A DNA stretch of 64,000 bases from Synergistaceae bacterium (GTDB lineage: Bacteria; Synergistota; Synergistia; Synergistales; Synergistaceae): the NCBI GenBank assembly GCA_031289955.1, contig JAITOL010000054.1:1-64000 (forward strand), written 5' to 3'. Below, piece after piece: positions 31,108 to 40,105 of the stretch. Below the pieces are notes generated by a model. The model was given only the letters and a program-made list of their open reading frames with translations. It was not told the origin of the DNA and ran no database searches. Each line of letters opens with the position of its first letter. Position 1 is the first letter of the stretch. The position numbers were made by a program, and so were the translations under genes.

Positions 31108-32175
31108 ATGTTCGCAAAAAAAATCCGCATGGCAACAGCGGCGCTCTGCTCCATTCTGGCGGCCGCTTCCGCTTGGGGCGCCGAGATAGAAAACGTAAAG
31201 ATCCTCTTGATCCCCAAGATGACGGGCAGCGCGTTTTTCGAGGCGGCCCACGAGGGCGCGCGATCATTTGCGGCCCGCAACGGTTTCACCGTCGAATATC
31301 GCGGCAACGAGGAAGCGGACGTCCAGCATCAGATATCGATCATAGACCTGGTCATCCAGCAGCGGAACGTGGACGCCATCTGCATTTCGGCGCTCGACGC
31401 CCCAGGGCTCGATACCGTCCTGAAACGCGCGATGAGAAGCGGCATAAACGTCACGACATGGGACTCCGACGCGAACGGAGACGCGCGCTCGCTAATGGTC
31501 TCTCAGGGGACGCCGGATCAGCTCGGCAAAATGCTCGTTGAAATGGCCGCGAAAAGCCTCATCTCGCGGGGCAGAAAACCGGCGCTCGAGGAAATAAAAT
31601 ACGCGTGGCACTATTCGAGCGCGTCCGTGACCGATCAGAACTCATGCCGCGCCGCAGGGGAAAATTACATAAAACGCGCTTACCCCAAGTGGATAAACGC
31701 GGCCCCCGGCAACTACCACAGCGATAACAACCTCCAAAAAGCCGTAACTGTCGGAGAGTCGATTTTCGCGGAGCATCCGGATATAGACGTGATAATCTGC
31801 AACGATCCGACGTCGCTGCCGGGGCAGGCAACGGCGGCGCGAAATTTGGGCAAGACGGCGAAAGACGTGACGATCACCGGTTTCGCTTCGCCTAACGCCA
31901 TGAGGGACTTCTGCAAGGCAGGGACGGTGGAGCGCTGGGGACTGTGGGACTCCCGGGAGCAAGGGGCTCTCGCCTGCTATATGGCGGCTCTTCTCGCCTC
32001 CGGGCGCGCCATAAAAGTTGGGGACAAGATAAACGTCCCGGAGATCGGCACCATAGAGGTGATGCCGAATACGGTGCTGGATCCAAAAGCCTACAGCGCG
32101 CCGAATTCCGGGGTCATCCTGCTTCCGAAGAGAACGGAGTTCACGATAGAAAACGTGGATCAGTATAATTTTTAG
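31108..32175 (+). CDS. Periplasmic sugar-binding-type protein, LsrB-like (AI-2 receptor family)
   Basis: Signal peptide; PKMTGSAFFEAAHEGA, TTWDSDANGDARSLMVSQGTPDQLGKMLVEMAA, YSSASVTDQN, GFASPNAMR, ERWGLWDSREQG, GVILLPKRTEFTIENVDQYNF, which resemble LsrB as recalled. Confidence 0.82.
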   Translation: MFAKKIRMATAALCSILAAASAWGAEIENVKILLIPKMTGSAFFEAAHEGARSFAARNGFTVEYRGNEEADVQHQISIIDLVIQQRNVDAICISALDAPGLDTVLKRAMRSGINVTTWDSDANGDARSLMVSQGTPDQLGKMLVEMAAKSLISRGRKPALEEIKYAWHYSSASVTDQNSCRAAGENYIKRAYPKWINAAPGNYHSDNNLQKAVTVGESIFAEHPDIDVIICNDPTSLPGQATAARNLGKTAKDVTITGFASPNAMRDFCKAGTVERWGLWDSREQGALACYMAALLASGRAIKVGDKINVPEIGTIEVMPNTVLDPKAYSAPNSGVILLPKRTEFTIENVDQYNF

Positions 32176-32237
32176 GGAACCGCCGATTAAATAACTTTGG
32201 GGCAATTTCACATAAACAACATTTAATCAGCGATTCC
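32176..32237. repeat. Imperfect 17-bp inverted repeat in a convergent intergenic region
   Basis: ggaaccgccgattaaat (32176-32192) vs atttaatcagcgattcc (32221-32237); two mismatches on +, both G:U in minus-strand RNA. Confidence 0.75.
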
Positions 32238-32246
32238 TCATGTTTT

Positions 32247-35200
32247 TTACAGGACGCCCGCCATCATATCGACGTCGCGCATGACCTCCGAAAAAATTAC
32301 CTCGGGCACGGATCGGATCGGAACCGGCGCGCCTTCAAGGGTCGCGAACGAAACGCCCCCGATTATCGACGCGTCAGCGTCAGTCGGGGCGAACCAGTTG
32401 CCCGGCGATGCTATCGCGGAGACGATGTTCTCTCTGCGGAACACATATCTTAGCCCGGCGCGGCCGTCAGCCGTCCATCCCCGCGCCCTCATGAGCGCCG
32501 CCGACGTCGCGAGGCGCACGCGTCCGCCCTCGCGCTTCCTCGATACGCTCGATTCAATTTCGTCGTCCGTCGGCATATGGAGTTCGCGGAAAACCTGATC
32601 GAATGGCTGGGAAATTCCCTCTTCCGACAATTTATGCCTGTAGTCGTCCCACACCCTGGCCCTGTACATATGAAACGGATGGGCGATGACGAAAGCGCCG
32701 GCGTCGGGCAGTTCGCCAGGGAAGCCGAACACACGGTCATCCTCTCCAACCGCCGCGAAGACGAGATGTTTTATGATCGGCCCTATTACTGGATTCGCCG
32801 ACAACATTCTGAGTTCCTCCGCTCCGAACTCCGATTCTCGCTCCATGGCGCGTTCCAGCGCGGACGCGGCGCGATCTCGTATGCCGCGAGCCATATTCGC
32901 CGCGGCGGCGAGCTCCTCGGCATATGGGTCTTTTTTGAGAGCGCCGGGCATGCCCCGCAGGGATTTTCCATCCCTTCGAACCACGAGCGCGGGCAATCCG
33001 GAAGCCGATATTTCGATATGCGCCTCCACATCGCCTACGGCGCGGGGCGTCATATATTCCTCGAGCGAGCGAAACTTCTCCCCCTCCATGGCCCATACGA
33101 AACGGGCCGCGTCGGAGTATCCGGCGCCGACGGCGAGGTTCGATACCGCCGTTTCAAGATGAGCGGCGGCGTTCCGGCGGACGCGCGAAAATTTCCGAAG
33201 CAGGTCATATCTCCTGAGCGAATCGGACGCCAGGTTCGCCTTATTCAGCGGTATGAGGCTCAGGCATAGCGCGTGAATGGCGGATCGGCCCTCCGCCGCT
33301 CCGCGTTTCGCGTCCTCCGGCGTCACGCGTCCTCTAAGCGCGTCCGTTAAGAGCATAAACCGTCTGTGGCGGGACGAGCCGGATATATTCTTCGATGCTT
33401 CGAGCAGCATATCGAAACGCTCGTCTCCCAGAGCTTCGTATATATCCTCGAACCAGGCGGCGTCCACCGCGCCGGCGTCCATCCCGTGAATCGTAATCGA
33501 CGAATGGCGGGCGGCGGCGGCCTCCCTGTCGGCGGTACGGATATCATTCGCGTGGGCCTGGAAGAACGACATCGCGGACGCGAGCCCGTCCCAGCCGAGA
33601 TAACCCGACACTATCCCCGTCCATTGCGGCGCGAACATCGCCCCGTCGAGCAGCCTTTGGTCGGAGATATTCCTTCCTGCCATCATCTCGCGAAGCGTGC
33701 CCGCATCCTCGCCGTCCGCCGGATACGAGCGATACAGCAGATGACTCGGCATCGACATTTTAGCGAGATATCCGTCCCCCCGCACACGGCGGTCGAACGG
33801 CTCTTTGCCCGAACGCTCCAGTATGTCCGCGAAATGCCTCGTGCCGGGAATATATCGCAACGTCGCGGCTATGGCCCGATATTCCGTTTCGCGGTCTCCC
33901 GGATTTTTTGCGGCGTCAGCCGCGCGCTGCGCGACAGGATTTATCACATCATCGAAAAATCCGGGGGCTATTTTGCGGAGTTCGTCATAGTCCCCCGACA
34001 GCCCGAACCTGTCGAAACTCCTCATCAGCCCGCTTCGAGCCGCTATCATCGTGACAAAACGGATCATATCGTCCCGCTCCAGGAGTCCGAGACTGTACGC
34101 CCTGGCCGCGTCCCGAGCCGGCACATACTTCCGGGCCTCCTCGGATTCCCGGCTCCAAGCGTAAATTATCATGAAAAAATCCGCGAAAATCTCGTCCGAC
34201 GCACGGCTGGATATAACTCTCATGAGGCCGATCAATGACTCCATGAGCTCAAAATACATGGTTCGGCGCAAACTTTTAGCGCATGTGCCGAATAATCCCC
34301 TGTTGCGCAGCGCCCAAAGCGCGAAACCGCGCAGAGGCCGGTACAGCTCGTCCGCGGGAAATTCCGCCGTCATGGCGCGTATGAGCTCCGTTATCTTTCC
34401 GGCATACCCAAAGCGCCCCGACAAAGGCTGCTGAATTTGGCAGACGCACCTGGCGAAATCAGCTGCGGGGCCGCCGCCCGGCATGGCCTCGAACAGCTCC
34501 GCGCGGCGCGCGTTATCCGAGAAAGCGCCGATGTGGGAAACAAAGAACAAAAACGCGCCGGAGGCGTCCAGCGAGCCCAGTATCTCCCTCCATTTTTCCG
34601 CGAGAGGGTAGTCGTCCAGTGTGGATCGCTCCCCGGGCGACGGAGGTTCATATGGCAGAATAGATACTCCTTCGCCGAGCGCGGCCTCGGATTCATTTCC
34701 AAAACCGTCCGAGACCGTGTATCGCAGGGAGATGTTCTCCGTCAGCGCGTCGTTCATCGCGGAGTACAGGTCGCGCACATACCCAGCCATCCCGTCCGCA
34801 TCGAGCCCCATGCCGATCAATGCGGGGAAATCGAGCGTCTCCGGCACGTCCGGGAGAGTCGGGCAGGGAGAGTCGTCCCGGTCTTTTTCCGACGCGTCCG
34901 GGGAAGGGGCGAGGCCCTCCGGTGAGACGTTCAACATGACGGCGATCACTCCGGATCTGGAATACTCGGCATTTATGCCGGGCGCTACGCTGTCGGCGAA
35001 TGTGAAGCTCTCTTTTTCGGGAGGGAAGGCGTCGGCGCGGCCTTGAAGCGAGACGCCGTAACCCGCCCTCTCGTCCTCGGTCAGCCTCACGACGCCGTGA
35101 TCGACAAATCGGATATATGGGCTCCGCGCTCCCGCCCCGATCGTGATGAATTTGAGGGGGCTGTTTCCGTCTCCCCCGAGAGAGCTCATCACCCACGCCA

Positions 35201-36332
35201 TCATTTCCATGTCTCCCGCGATATCGGGATCGTCGAGGCATTGGCGCGCTATCTCGTACTGAACGCCGTCCAATCCCAGGCGCGACGTGAAATATAAAGA
35301 GGCGAGTTTTTTGTGTCTCGGGGCGTCTTTGCTCAGAATATTCCGCGCTGCGGCCTCGGCAAACTCTATCCCATGCCACGACAGGCTCCACAGCGCGACG
35401 ACCGCGTCGACCGGGTTTGGCGACCCCAGCGCGCCGGCCCGGTAATCGTCGTCAGTGACGCACTTGTACGCGCTCTCTATCAACATTCTGGCCCGATCCG
35501 ACATTCCGGCCGCGATAAGGCCAATTCCGGCGCATGAGAAAAACGCCTCCGCCACGCGCGCGTATTCCGGCAGCTCCTCCTCCATCATGAGTTTCAATAT
35601 CCCTACGAACGCCTGCCGGGAGCCGGAGTCCATTTTTTCGGCCGCGAACAGCCTCGCCTCATCCCCGATATCGGAGGATCGTATCAGCCCTAGGACTATG
35701 TCTATGGCGTCGTCGCGAGTCGATTTGAGGAGGCCGGAAACGATAGCGCCGTTAAGTTCGCCGCGCCGCGCCCCAACGGAAACCATCTCCGATATCCTCG
35801 ACAGTATCGCGTCCGACCGCTCATCGCGCCTGTCGAGCGAGGAGGCGATGGCGTTCGACACAAAGCGATGCTCGAACGGAAACGCGTGGGGGAAATCGCC
35901 CGCCGCCCTCCCGTCGAGATAGCGCTCCACCGAAAATCCATCCGCGCAGGCCAGCATGAACGCCTGAAGAATATAGACGACCCTGTGTATGTAGGCGGCG
36001 CTGTGACGAATCGAGCGATACGAGCGCGATATGCGGGGGTTTTCCTGATAAGGATGGTTGACGCACGCGTTCCACATCTCATGAGCGAGGCGCGCGTCGT
36101 CCTCTCCGATGAGCGCTTCGAGAGCTCTGTATTCGTCGCTGTCCGGCGTGAAAATCTCGTTGATATGCGACACGCCCGGCAGCCAGAGCGCCCGCGTAAG
36201 CTCGCCGCCGTAACTCTCGGCGCAGAGCAAACCCGCGATATCTCGCGCGCGCCCTTCGAGACCGGCCGCGCGTTTGCGCGTCTCCATGAGCGAGGCGTGA
36301 ATATCTTCCGTTATCACATGACAACCCTCCAT
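32247..36332 (-). CDS. Large DUF4132-containing (MolR/YehI-like) protein, 1361 aa
   Basis: C-terminal region ...SGLPALVVRRDGKSLRGMPGALKKD...IIKHLVFAAVG...HPFHMYRARVWDDYRHKLSEEGISQPFDQVFRELH resembles DUF4132 proteins; long helical repeats upstream. Confidence 0.65.
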   Translation of the reverse strand: MEGCHVITEDIHASLMETRKRAAGLEGRARDIAGLLCAESYGGELTRALWLPGVSHINEIFTPDSDEYRALEALIGEDDARLAHEMWNACVNHPYQENPRISRSYRSIRHSAAYIHRVVYILQAFMLACADGFSVERYLDGRAAGDFPHAFPFEHRFVSNAIASSLDRRDERSDAILSRISEMVSVGARRGELNGAIVSGLLKSTRDDAIDIVLGLIRSSDIGDEARLFAAEKMDSGSRQAFVGILKLMMEEELPEYARVAEAFFSCAGIGLIAAGMSDRARMLIESAYKCVTDDDYRAGALGSPNPVDAVVALWSLSWHGIEFAEAAARNILSKDAPRHKKLASLYFTSRLGLDGVQYEIARQCLDDPDIAGDMEMMAWVMSSLGGDGNSPLKFITIGAGARSPYIRFVDHGVVRLTEDERAGYGVSLQGRADAFPPEKESFTFADSVAPGINAEYSRSGVIAVMLNVSPEGLAPSPDASEKDRDDSPCPTLPDVPETLDFPALIGMGLDADGMAGYVRDLYSAMNDALTENISLRYTVSDGFGNESEAALGEGVSILPYEPPSPGERSTLDDYPLAEKWREILGSLDASGAFLFFVSHIGAFSDNARRAELFEAMPGGGPAADFARCVCQIQQPLSGRFGYAGKITELIRAMTAEFPADELYRPLRGFALWALRNRGLFGTCAKSLRRTMYFELMESLIGLMRVISSRASDEIFADFFMIIYAWSRESEEARKYVPARDAARAYSLGLLERDDMIRFVTMIAARSGLMRSFDRFGLSGDYDELRKIAPGFFDDVINPVAQRAADAAKNPGDRETEYRAIAATLRYIPGTRHFADILERSGKEPFDRRVRGDGYLAKMSMPSHLLYRSYPADGEDAGTLREMMAGRNISDQRLLDGAMFAPQWTGIVSGYLGWDGLASAMSFFQAHANDIRTADREAAAARHSSITIHGMDAGAVDAAWFEDIYEALGDERFDMLLEASKNISGSSRHRRFMLLTDALRGRVTPEDAKRGAAEGRSAIHALCLSLIPLNKANLASDSLRRYDLLRKFSRVRRNAAAHLETAVSNLAVGAGYSDAARFVWAMEGEKFRSLEEYMTPRAVGDVEAHIEISASGLPALVVRRDGKSLRGMPGALKKDPYAEELAAAANMARGIRDRAASALERAMERESEFGAEELRMLSANPVIGPIIKHLVFAAVGEDDRVFGFPGELPDAGAFVIAHPFHMYRARVWDDYRHKLSEEGISQPFDQVFRELHMPTDDEIESSVSRKREGGRVRLATSAALMRARGWTADGRAGLRYVFRRENIVSAIASPGNWFAPTDADASIIGGVSFATLEGAPVPIRSVPEVIFSEVMRDVDMMAGVL

Positions 36333-36475
36333 CTAAAATCGATCCCACATGAAATTATATACTATCGTATGCCGGCATAAGCCCTCTCGCCCGCATACAC
36401 AGTACAAAATGGGCTTTTCCAATTTTTTCCGATGTGTTATATTTTGTGAAATTATGCCGCAATGGAGGAAACGCT

Positions 36476-37534
36476 ATGCGATACATGTACGCTCAACTTC
36501 TTCAGGGGCTGAAACATGGGGAGGAAACCATTCTTGTCACCACGTGCGGCGCTGGAAGCATAGCGCATACGCTGCACTCCGGCGACGCCGCCTCCGGATG
36601 GACGAACAAACGCGGAAGCGAGGACTCGCTATATATCGAAAAAAACGGTCCTCAAACCATGATAGTGGAGCGTTTTCTGCCAAAAAGCCGCATGTTCATC
36701 TTCGGCGGAGGGCATATCGCCGTCCCGCTCGCTCATATCGCGTCCATGCTCGGGTTCGACGTAGTCGTGTACGACGACAGGCCGGCGTTCGCCGACAAAG
36801 AGCGTTTTCCCGACGCGTCGGAGGTCATCTGCGAGTCGTTCAAAAATGCCGCCGCGTTCGTCGACATACGCCCGTCCGACTATGTCGTAATAGTGACGAG
36901 AGGCCACAAACATGACGAGGACTGCCTGAAGACAATATTGAGCGGAAAGTTTCCATACTACGCCGGAATGATCGGCTCCCGCCGCAGAGTGTCCATAGTG
37001 CGCCGTCAGATGAAGGACGAGGGCTTCGACCCTGAGCTCGTGGATCGTCTCCACTCCCCCATAGGGCTTGCCATAGGGGCGGTCACTCCGGAGGAGATAG
37101 TCATATCGATATTGGCCGAGGTCGTGAAGGAACGGCGCATGAAGTTCTCGTGGGACGACGGAGGCTCCGCTATGGCGCGGAGCGGAGCGTCATGCGCCGA
37201 CATGGAGCTGCTCGAATGGCTCGCCCTCGCGGACGACGAAACAGGCGCGCTCGTGACGGTCATATCCACCGATGGCTCCACGCCGCGCGAGGCCGGCGCC
37301 AAGATGGTGGTGAAATCGGGCGGAGACGCGATAGGCGGCATAGGAGGCGGATGCGCGGAGGCGGACGTGACGCGCGACGCTCGCGATATAATCAAAAATG
37401 GAGGATTCGTGTTCAAAACCGTGGACATGACCGACTCGGCAGATGAGAACGGCATGGTCTGCGGCGGAAAAATGACCGTGCTGATAGAGCGGATAGAGCG
37501 AGCCAGCGCCAAATTGGGCGCGAGCGGTATTTAA
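36476..37534 (+). CDS. XdhC/CoxI family molybdo-hydroxylase maturation factor
   Basis: MFIFGGGHIAVPLAHIASMLGFDVVVYDDRPAFADKERFP; YAGMIGSRRRVSIVRRQM; second XdhC-CoxI segment at the C-terminus (STPREAGAKMVV, GGIGGGCAEADV). ATG 36476 after tggaggaa. Confidence 0.88.
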   Translation: MRYMYAQLLQGLKHGEETILVTTCGAGSIAHTLHSGDAASGWTNKRGSEDSLYIEKNGPQTMIVERFLPKSRMFIFGGGHIAVPLAHIASMLGFDVVVYDDRPAFADKERFPDASEVICESFKNAAAFVDIRPSDYVVIVTRGHKHDEDCLKTILSGKFPYYAGMIGSRRRVSIVRRQMKDEGFDPELVDRLHSPIGLAIGAVTPEEIVISILAEVVKERRMKFSWDDGGSAMARSGASCADMELLEWLALADDETGALVTVISTDGSTPREAGAKMVVKSGGDAIGGIGGGCAEADVTRDARDIIKNGGFVFKTVDMTDSADENGMVCGGKMTVLIERIERASAKLGASGI

Positions 37535-37539
37535 AAAAC

Positions 37540-38472
37540 ATGTACTGGAATTTCAGCGATATAATCGTGGGGGCAGGGAACGGCAGATTCGGCCGCCATT
37601 CGGGAACCGTGGCGCTCGAGATAGGTTTCGGCAACGGCGAGTATTTGCGGCATCTGGCGTTATCCGAACGCTATTCGCTCGTCGTCGGCATAGAGGTGTC
37701 GCAGTGGTGCGTAACGAAGGCCGCGCGTAGGGCGCTCGCGGGCGGATCGCGCAATATCAGGCTCATGTGCGGCGACGCGAGGCATATAATGAAATACGCC
37801 TTCGAGCCGGAGAGCGTGTCGGGAGTTTTTATGAATTTTCCCTGCCCCTGGCCGAAGAGACGGCACGCGGAGCGGCGCGTGGCGAGAAACGACTTCGCCG
37901 AACTGCTGGCGTCATATATCGCGCCCGGCGGCGAATTCACGTTAGCGACCGACGTCGGCTGGTACGCGCGGGACACACGGGACGTTTTCGCGTCGTGCGA
38001 CTCGTTCGATACGGGGCCCGCGATCCTGAACCCCGAACGCGATTACGTCACTAAATACGAGCGCAAATGGCGCGCCATGGGGCGGGATACGTTCCAGCTC
38101 ACGGCGCGAAAAAAACAGGGCTTGACAGAGGCCCGCACCGATATCGGGGATGACAATATGACTGAATGTACGGAGACGATCTCACAAACCGGCGGAGATT
38201 TCCGCCAAAAAGTCGCCTCACTCGAGGGCAATGTCGTCGAGGGCCCCGACTACAGGGCGATGTTCCGCGATATATACTGGAATGGGGACGACGAAGCGCT
38301 AGTTAAGATAATATCAGTGGACGAAGGGTTCGAACAGCACTATCACATCAGAATAGAGAACCGGAGGGGCAGGGTGAACGTCAGGACCGACCCGGTCGGC
38401 CATCCGTACAAAACCCCCTCCGTACGCGAGGCCGTAAAACACGCGGCTTTAAAGCTGTCCGCAAAAGGATAA
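37540..38472 (+). CDS. trmB: tRNA (guanine-N7-)-methyltransferase with C-terminal extension
   Basis: ALEIGFGNGEYLRHLA, FMNFPCPWPKRRHAERRV; about 110-aa extra C-terminal region. Confidence 0.87.
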   Translation: MYWNFSDIIVGAGNGRFGRHSGTVALEIGFGNGEYLRHLALSERYSLVVGIEVSQWCVTKAARRALAGGSRNIRLMCGDARHIMKYAFEPESVSGVFMNFPCPWPKRRHAERRVARNDFAELLASYIAPGGEFTLATDVGWYARDTRDVFASCDSFDTGPAILNPERDYVTKYERKWRAMGRDTFQLTARKKQGLTEARTDIGDDNMTECTETISQTGGDFRQKVASLEGNVVEGPDYRAMFRDIYWNGDDEALVKIISVDEGFEQHYHIRIENRRGRVNVRTDPVGHPYKTPSVREAVKHAALKLSAKG

Positions 38473-38577
38473 GGAACGAACTACCATGAGACCGCATCAT
38501 ATATTATTCCAGATACAGCGCACTCACCTGCAATGGGGGGTAAAATATTTGATATACGCGAGAAAGAGGGATTTAAC

Positions 38578-38871
38578 ATGAAATCGGCAGAAACAACAAA
38601 AACCGAGGCAGATGTTTTTTGCTTTGAAAAATTCGCGATTGATGAGGACGCTATAAACACGATAGCCACAATCATGGGTTTTATGTCAACAGATATATTT
38701 CATGAAGAGAAAAAAGAGAACCCCGACGCGGCTAAAATCGGGGAAATGCGAAGGGCTCTTCGCGTAATGAGTAGAGAGCGGCAGGATATATACAGCGGCA
38801 ATGATGAAGTCAAACGTTCTGTTATTGAGCGGTATACGCCCATTATCCGGGAAAGATTGGCTAATGCCTGA
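38578..38871 (+). CDS. Putative antitoxin partner of the zeta-type toxin
   Basis: 97 aa (ATG 38578); overlaps the zeta ORF start by 8 nt; no recognisable PezA-type HTH. Confidence 0.55.
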   Translation: MKSAETTKTEADVFCFEKFAIDEDAINTIATIMGFMSTDIFHEEKKENPDAAKIGEMRRALRVMSRERQDIYSGNDEVKRSVIERYTPIIRERLANA

Positions 38872-39727
38872 CGAACGCTACAAATTACCCAAAGAAGACC
38901 ACGAATATATCTTTCGCGGTCTTTTAGACGATATGCTCGCGGATACTGTTCCTCAAGAACAGCCTCGTATAGTTATTCTCGGGGGACAGCCCGGCTCTGG
39001 AAAATCGAGGCTCACAGAAATAGCGAGGGAAAACGTTTTCGACAATCAGCCCGTCGCAGTGATAAATGGAGACGATTATCGCGCTTATCACCCACAAGCG
39101 GAAAATATATACAGGCAGCATGATAAGGGTTTTGCCGAAATGACGGACCCTGATGTTAGAAAATGGACGCCAAGACTTTTAGGAGCGGCGGTTAAAGAAA
39201 AACGAAATATCATTTTCGAGGCGACAATGCGGAACAAAGAGCCTTTAATGAGTACAATCGAGTATCTCAAAGAGCAAGGCTATCAGATTGGTGTTATGGT
39301 TATGGCAGTGCATGAGCAAGTAAGCAGTGTCAGGATTGTAAATCGGTACGAAGATCAAAAAGCAAAGGGCGGCATTGCGCGGTGGACGCCAATGGAGAAC
39401 CACGACGAGGCATTTGGAAACATGCCTCAAACCGCCGAAGCTATTGAACGGAATAGCCCGATAGATAGTATCAGCGTTTATAACAGGGCAGGGGAAGAAA
39501 TATACAGGAATGAAAGCGCCGAAAATACTTTCAGGCGGCCTTCTCCGGGAATGGGCGCGGGTAAAGCCGTCAAAGAAGAACGTAAACGGCCCTTATCCTT
39601 GGACGAGAGAAAAACTATACAAAGTAAAATTGAGGATATACGCGAGAAAATGTCAAATAGGGGCGCAAACGCCGAATTTGAAACGCTGAAAAAGATTTTT
39701 AATCGCGGTATGGATATGGGGCGTTAA
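38864..39727 (+). CDS. Zeta toxin family protein (PezT-like kinase)
   Basis: IVILGGQPGSGKSRLTEIA (Walker A), VINGDDYRAYHP, IIFEATMRNKEP. Confidence 0.88.
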   Translation: MPDERYKLPKEDHEYIFRGLLDDMLADTVPQEQPRIVILGGQPGSGKSRLTEIARENVFDNQPVAVINGDDYRAYHPQAENIYRQHDKGFAEMTDPDVRKWTPRLLGAAVKEKRNIIFEATMRNKEPLMSTIEYLKEQGYQIGVMVMAVHEQVSSVRIVNRYEDQKAKGGIARWTPMENHDEAFGNMPQTAEAIERNSPIDSISVYNRAGEEIYRNESAENTFRRPSPGMGAGKAVKEERKRPLSLDERKTIQSKIEDIREKMSNRGANAEFETLKKIFNRGMDMGR

Positions 39728-39881
39728 GCCAATATCTTGTATATTGATTCTCATGGCAAAGCGGAGAACGCCCGGAGAAAGGCGGCGAAGGATATGGAAA
39801 ACGCGGCGCTTGATACAAACGAAACTATTTCCAGTGCGGAAGAGAAAAACCGGGGAGTTAATGACGGTTCTAATGAGTAAT

Positions 39882-39915
39882 TTTCAAAATAATCGCCTAT
39901 GCCGCTCATGATTTA
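39882..39915 (+). repeat. 34-bp direct repeat, copy 1
   Basis: tttcaaaataatcgcctatgccgctcatgattta, identical to 41487-41520. Confidence 0.97.
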
Positions 39916-40105
39916 TGCTATTTGTCCCCCAAGCTGAATGCAGTAAATATCTCGCGTTGCGCCTTCGTGGGAGTGGTCTCGACAGATTTAGAAAGCAAAA
40001 TTCGGCACTTGCTGAAAGCTATTTGATGACAAGTTGGGAGAGCGGCAACATATCGTCCCCGATTTCCATTCGATGTTTTGATTTTCCATCGTGTCCATGC
40101 GCTTG

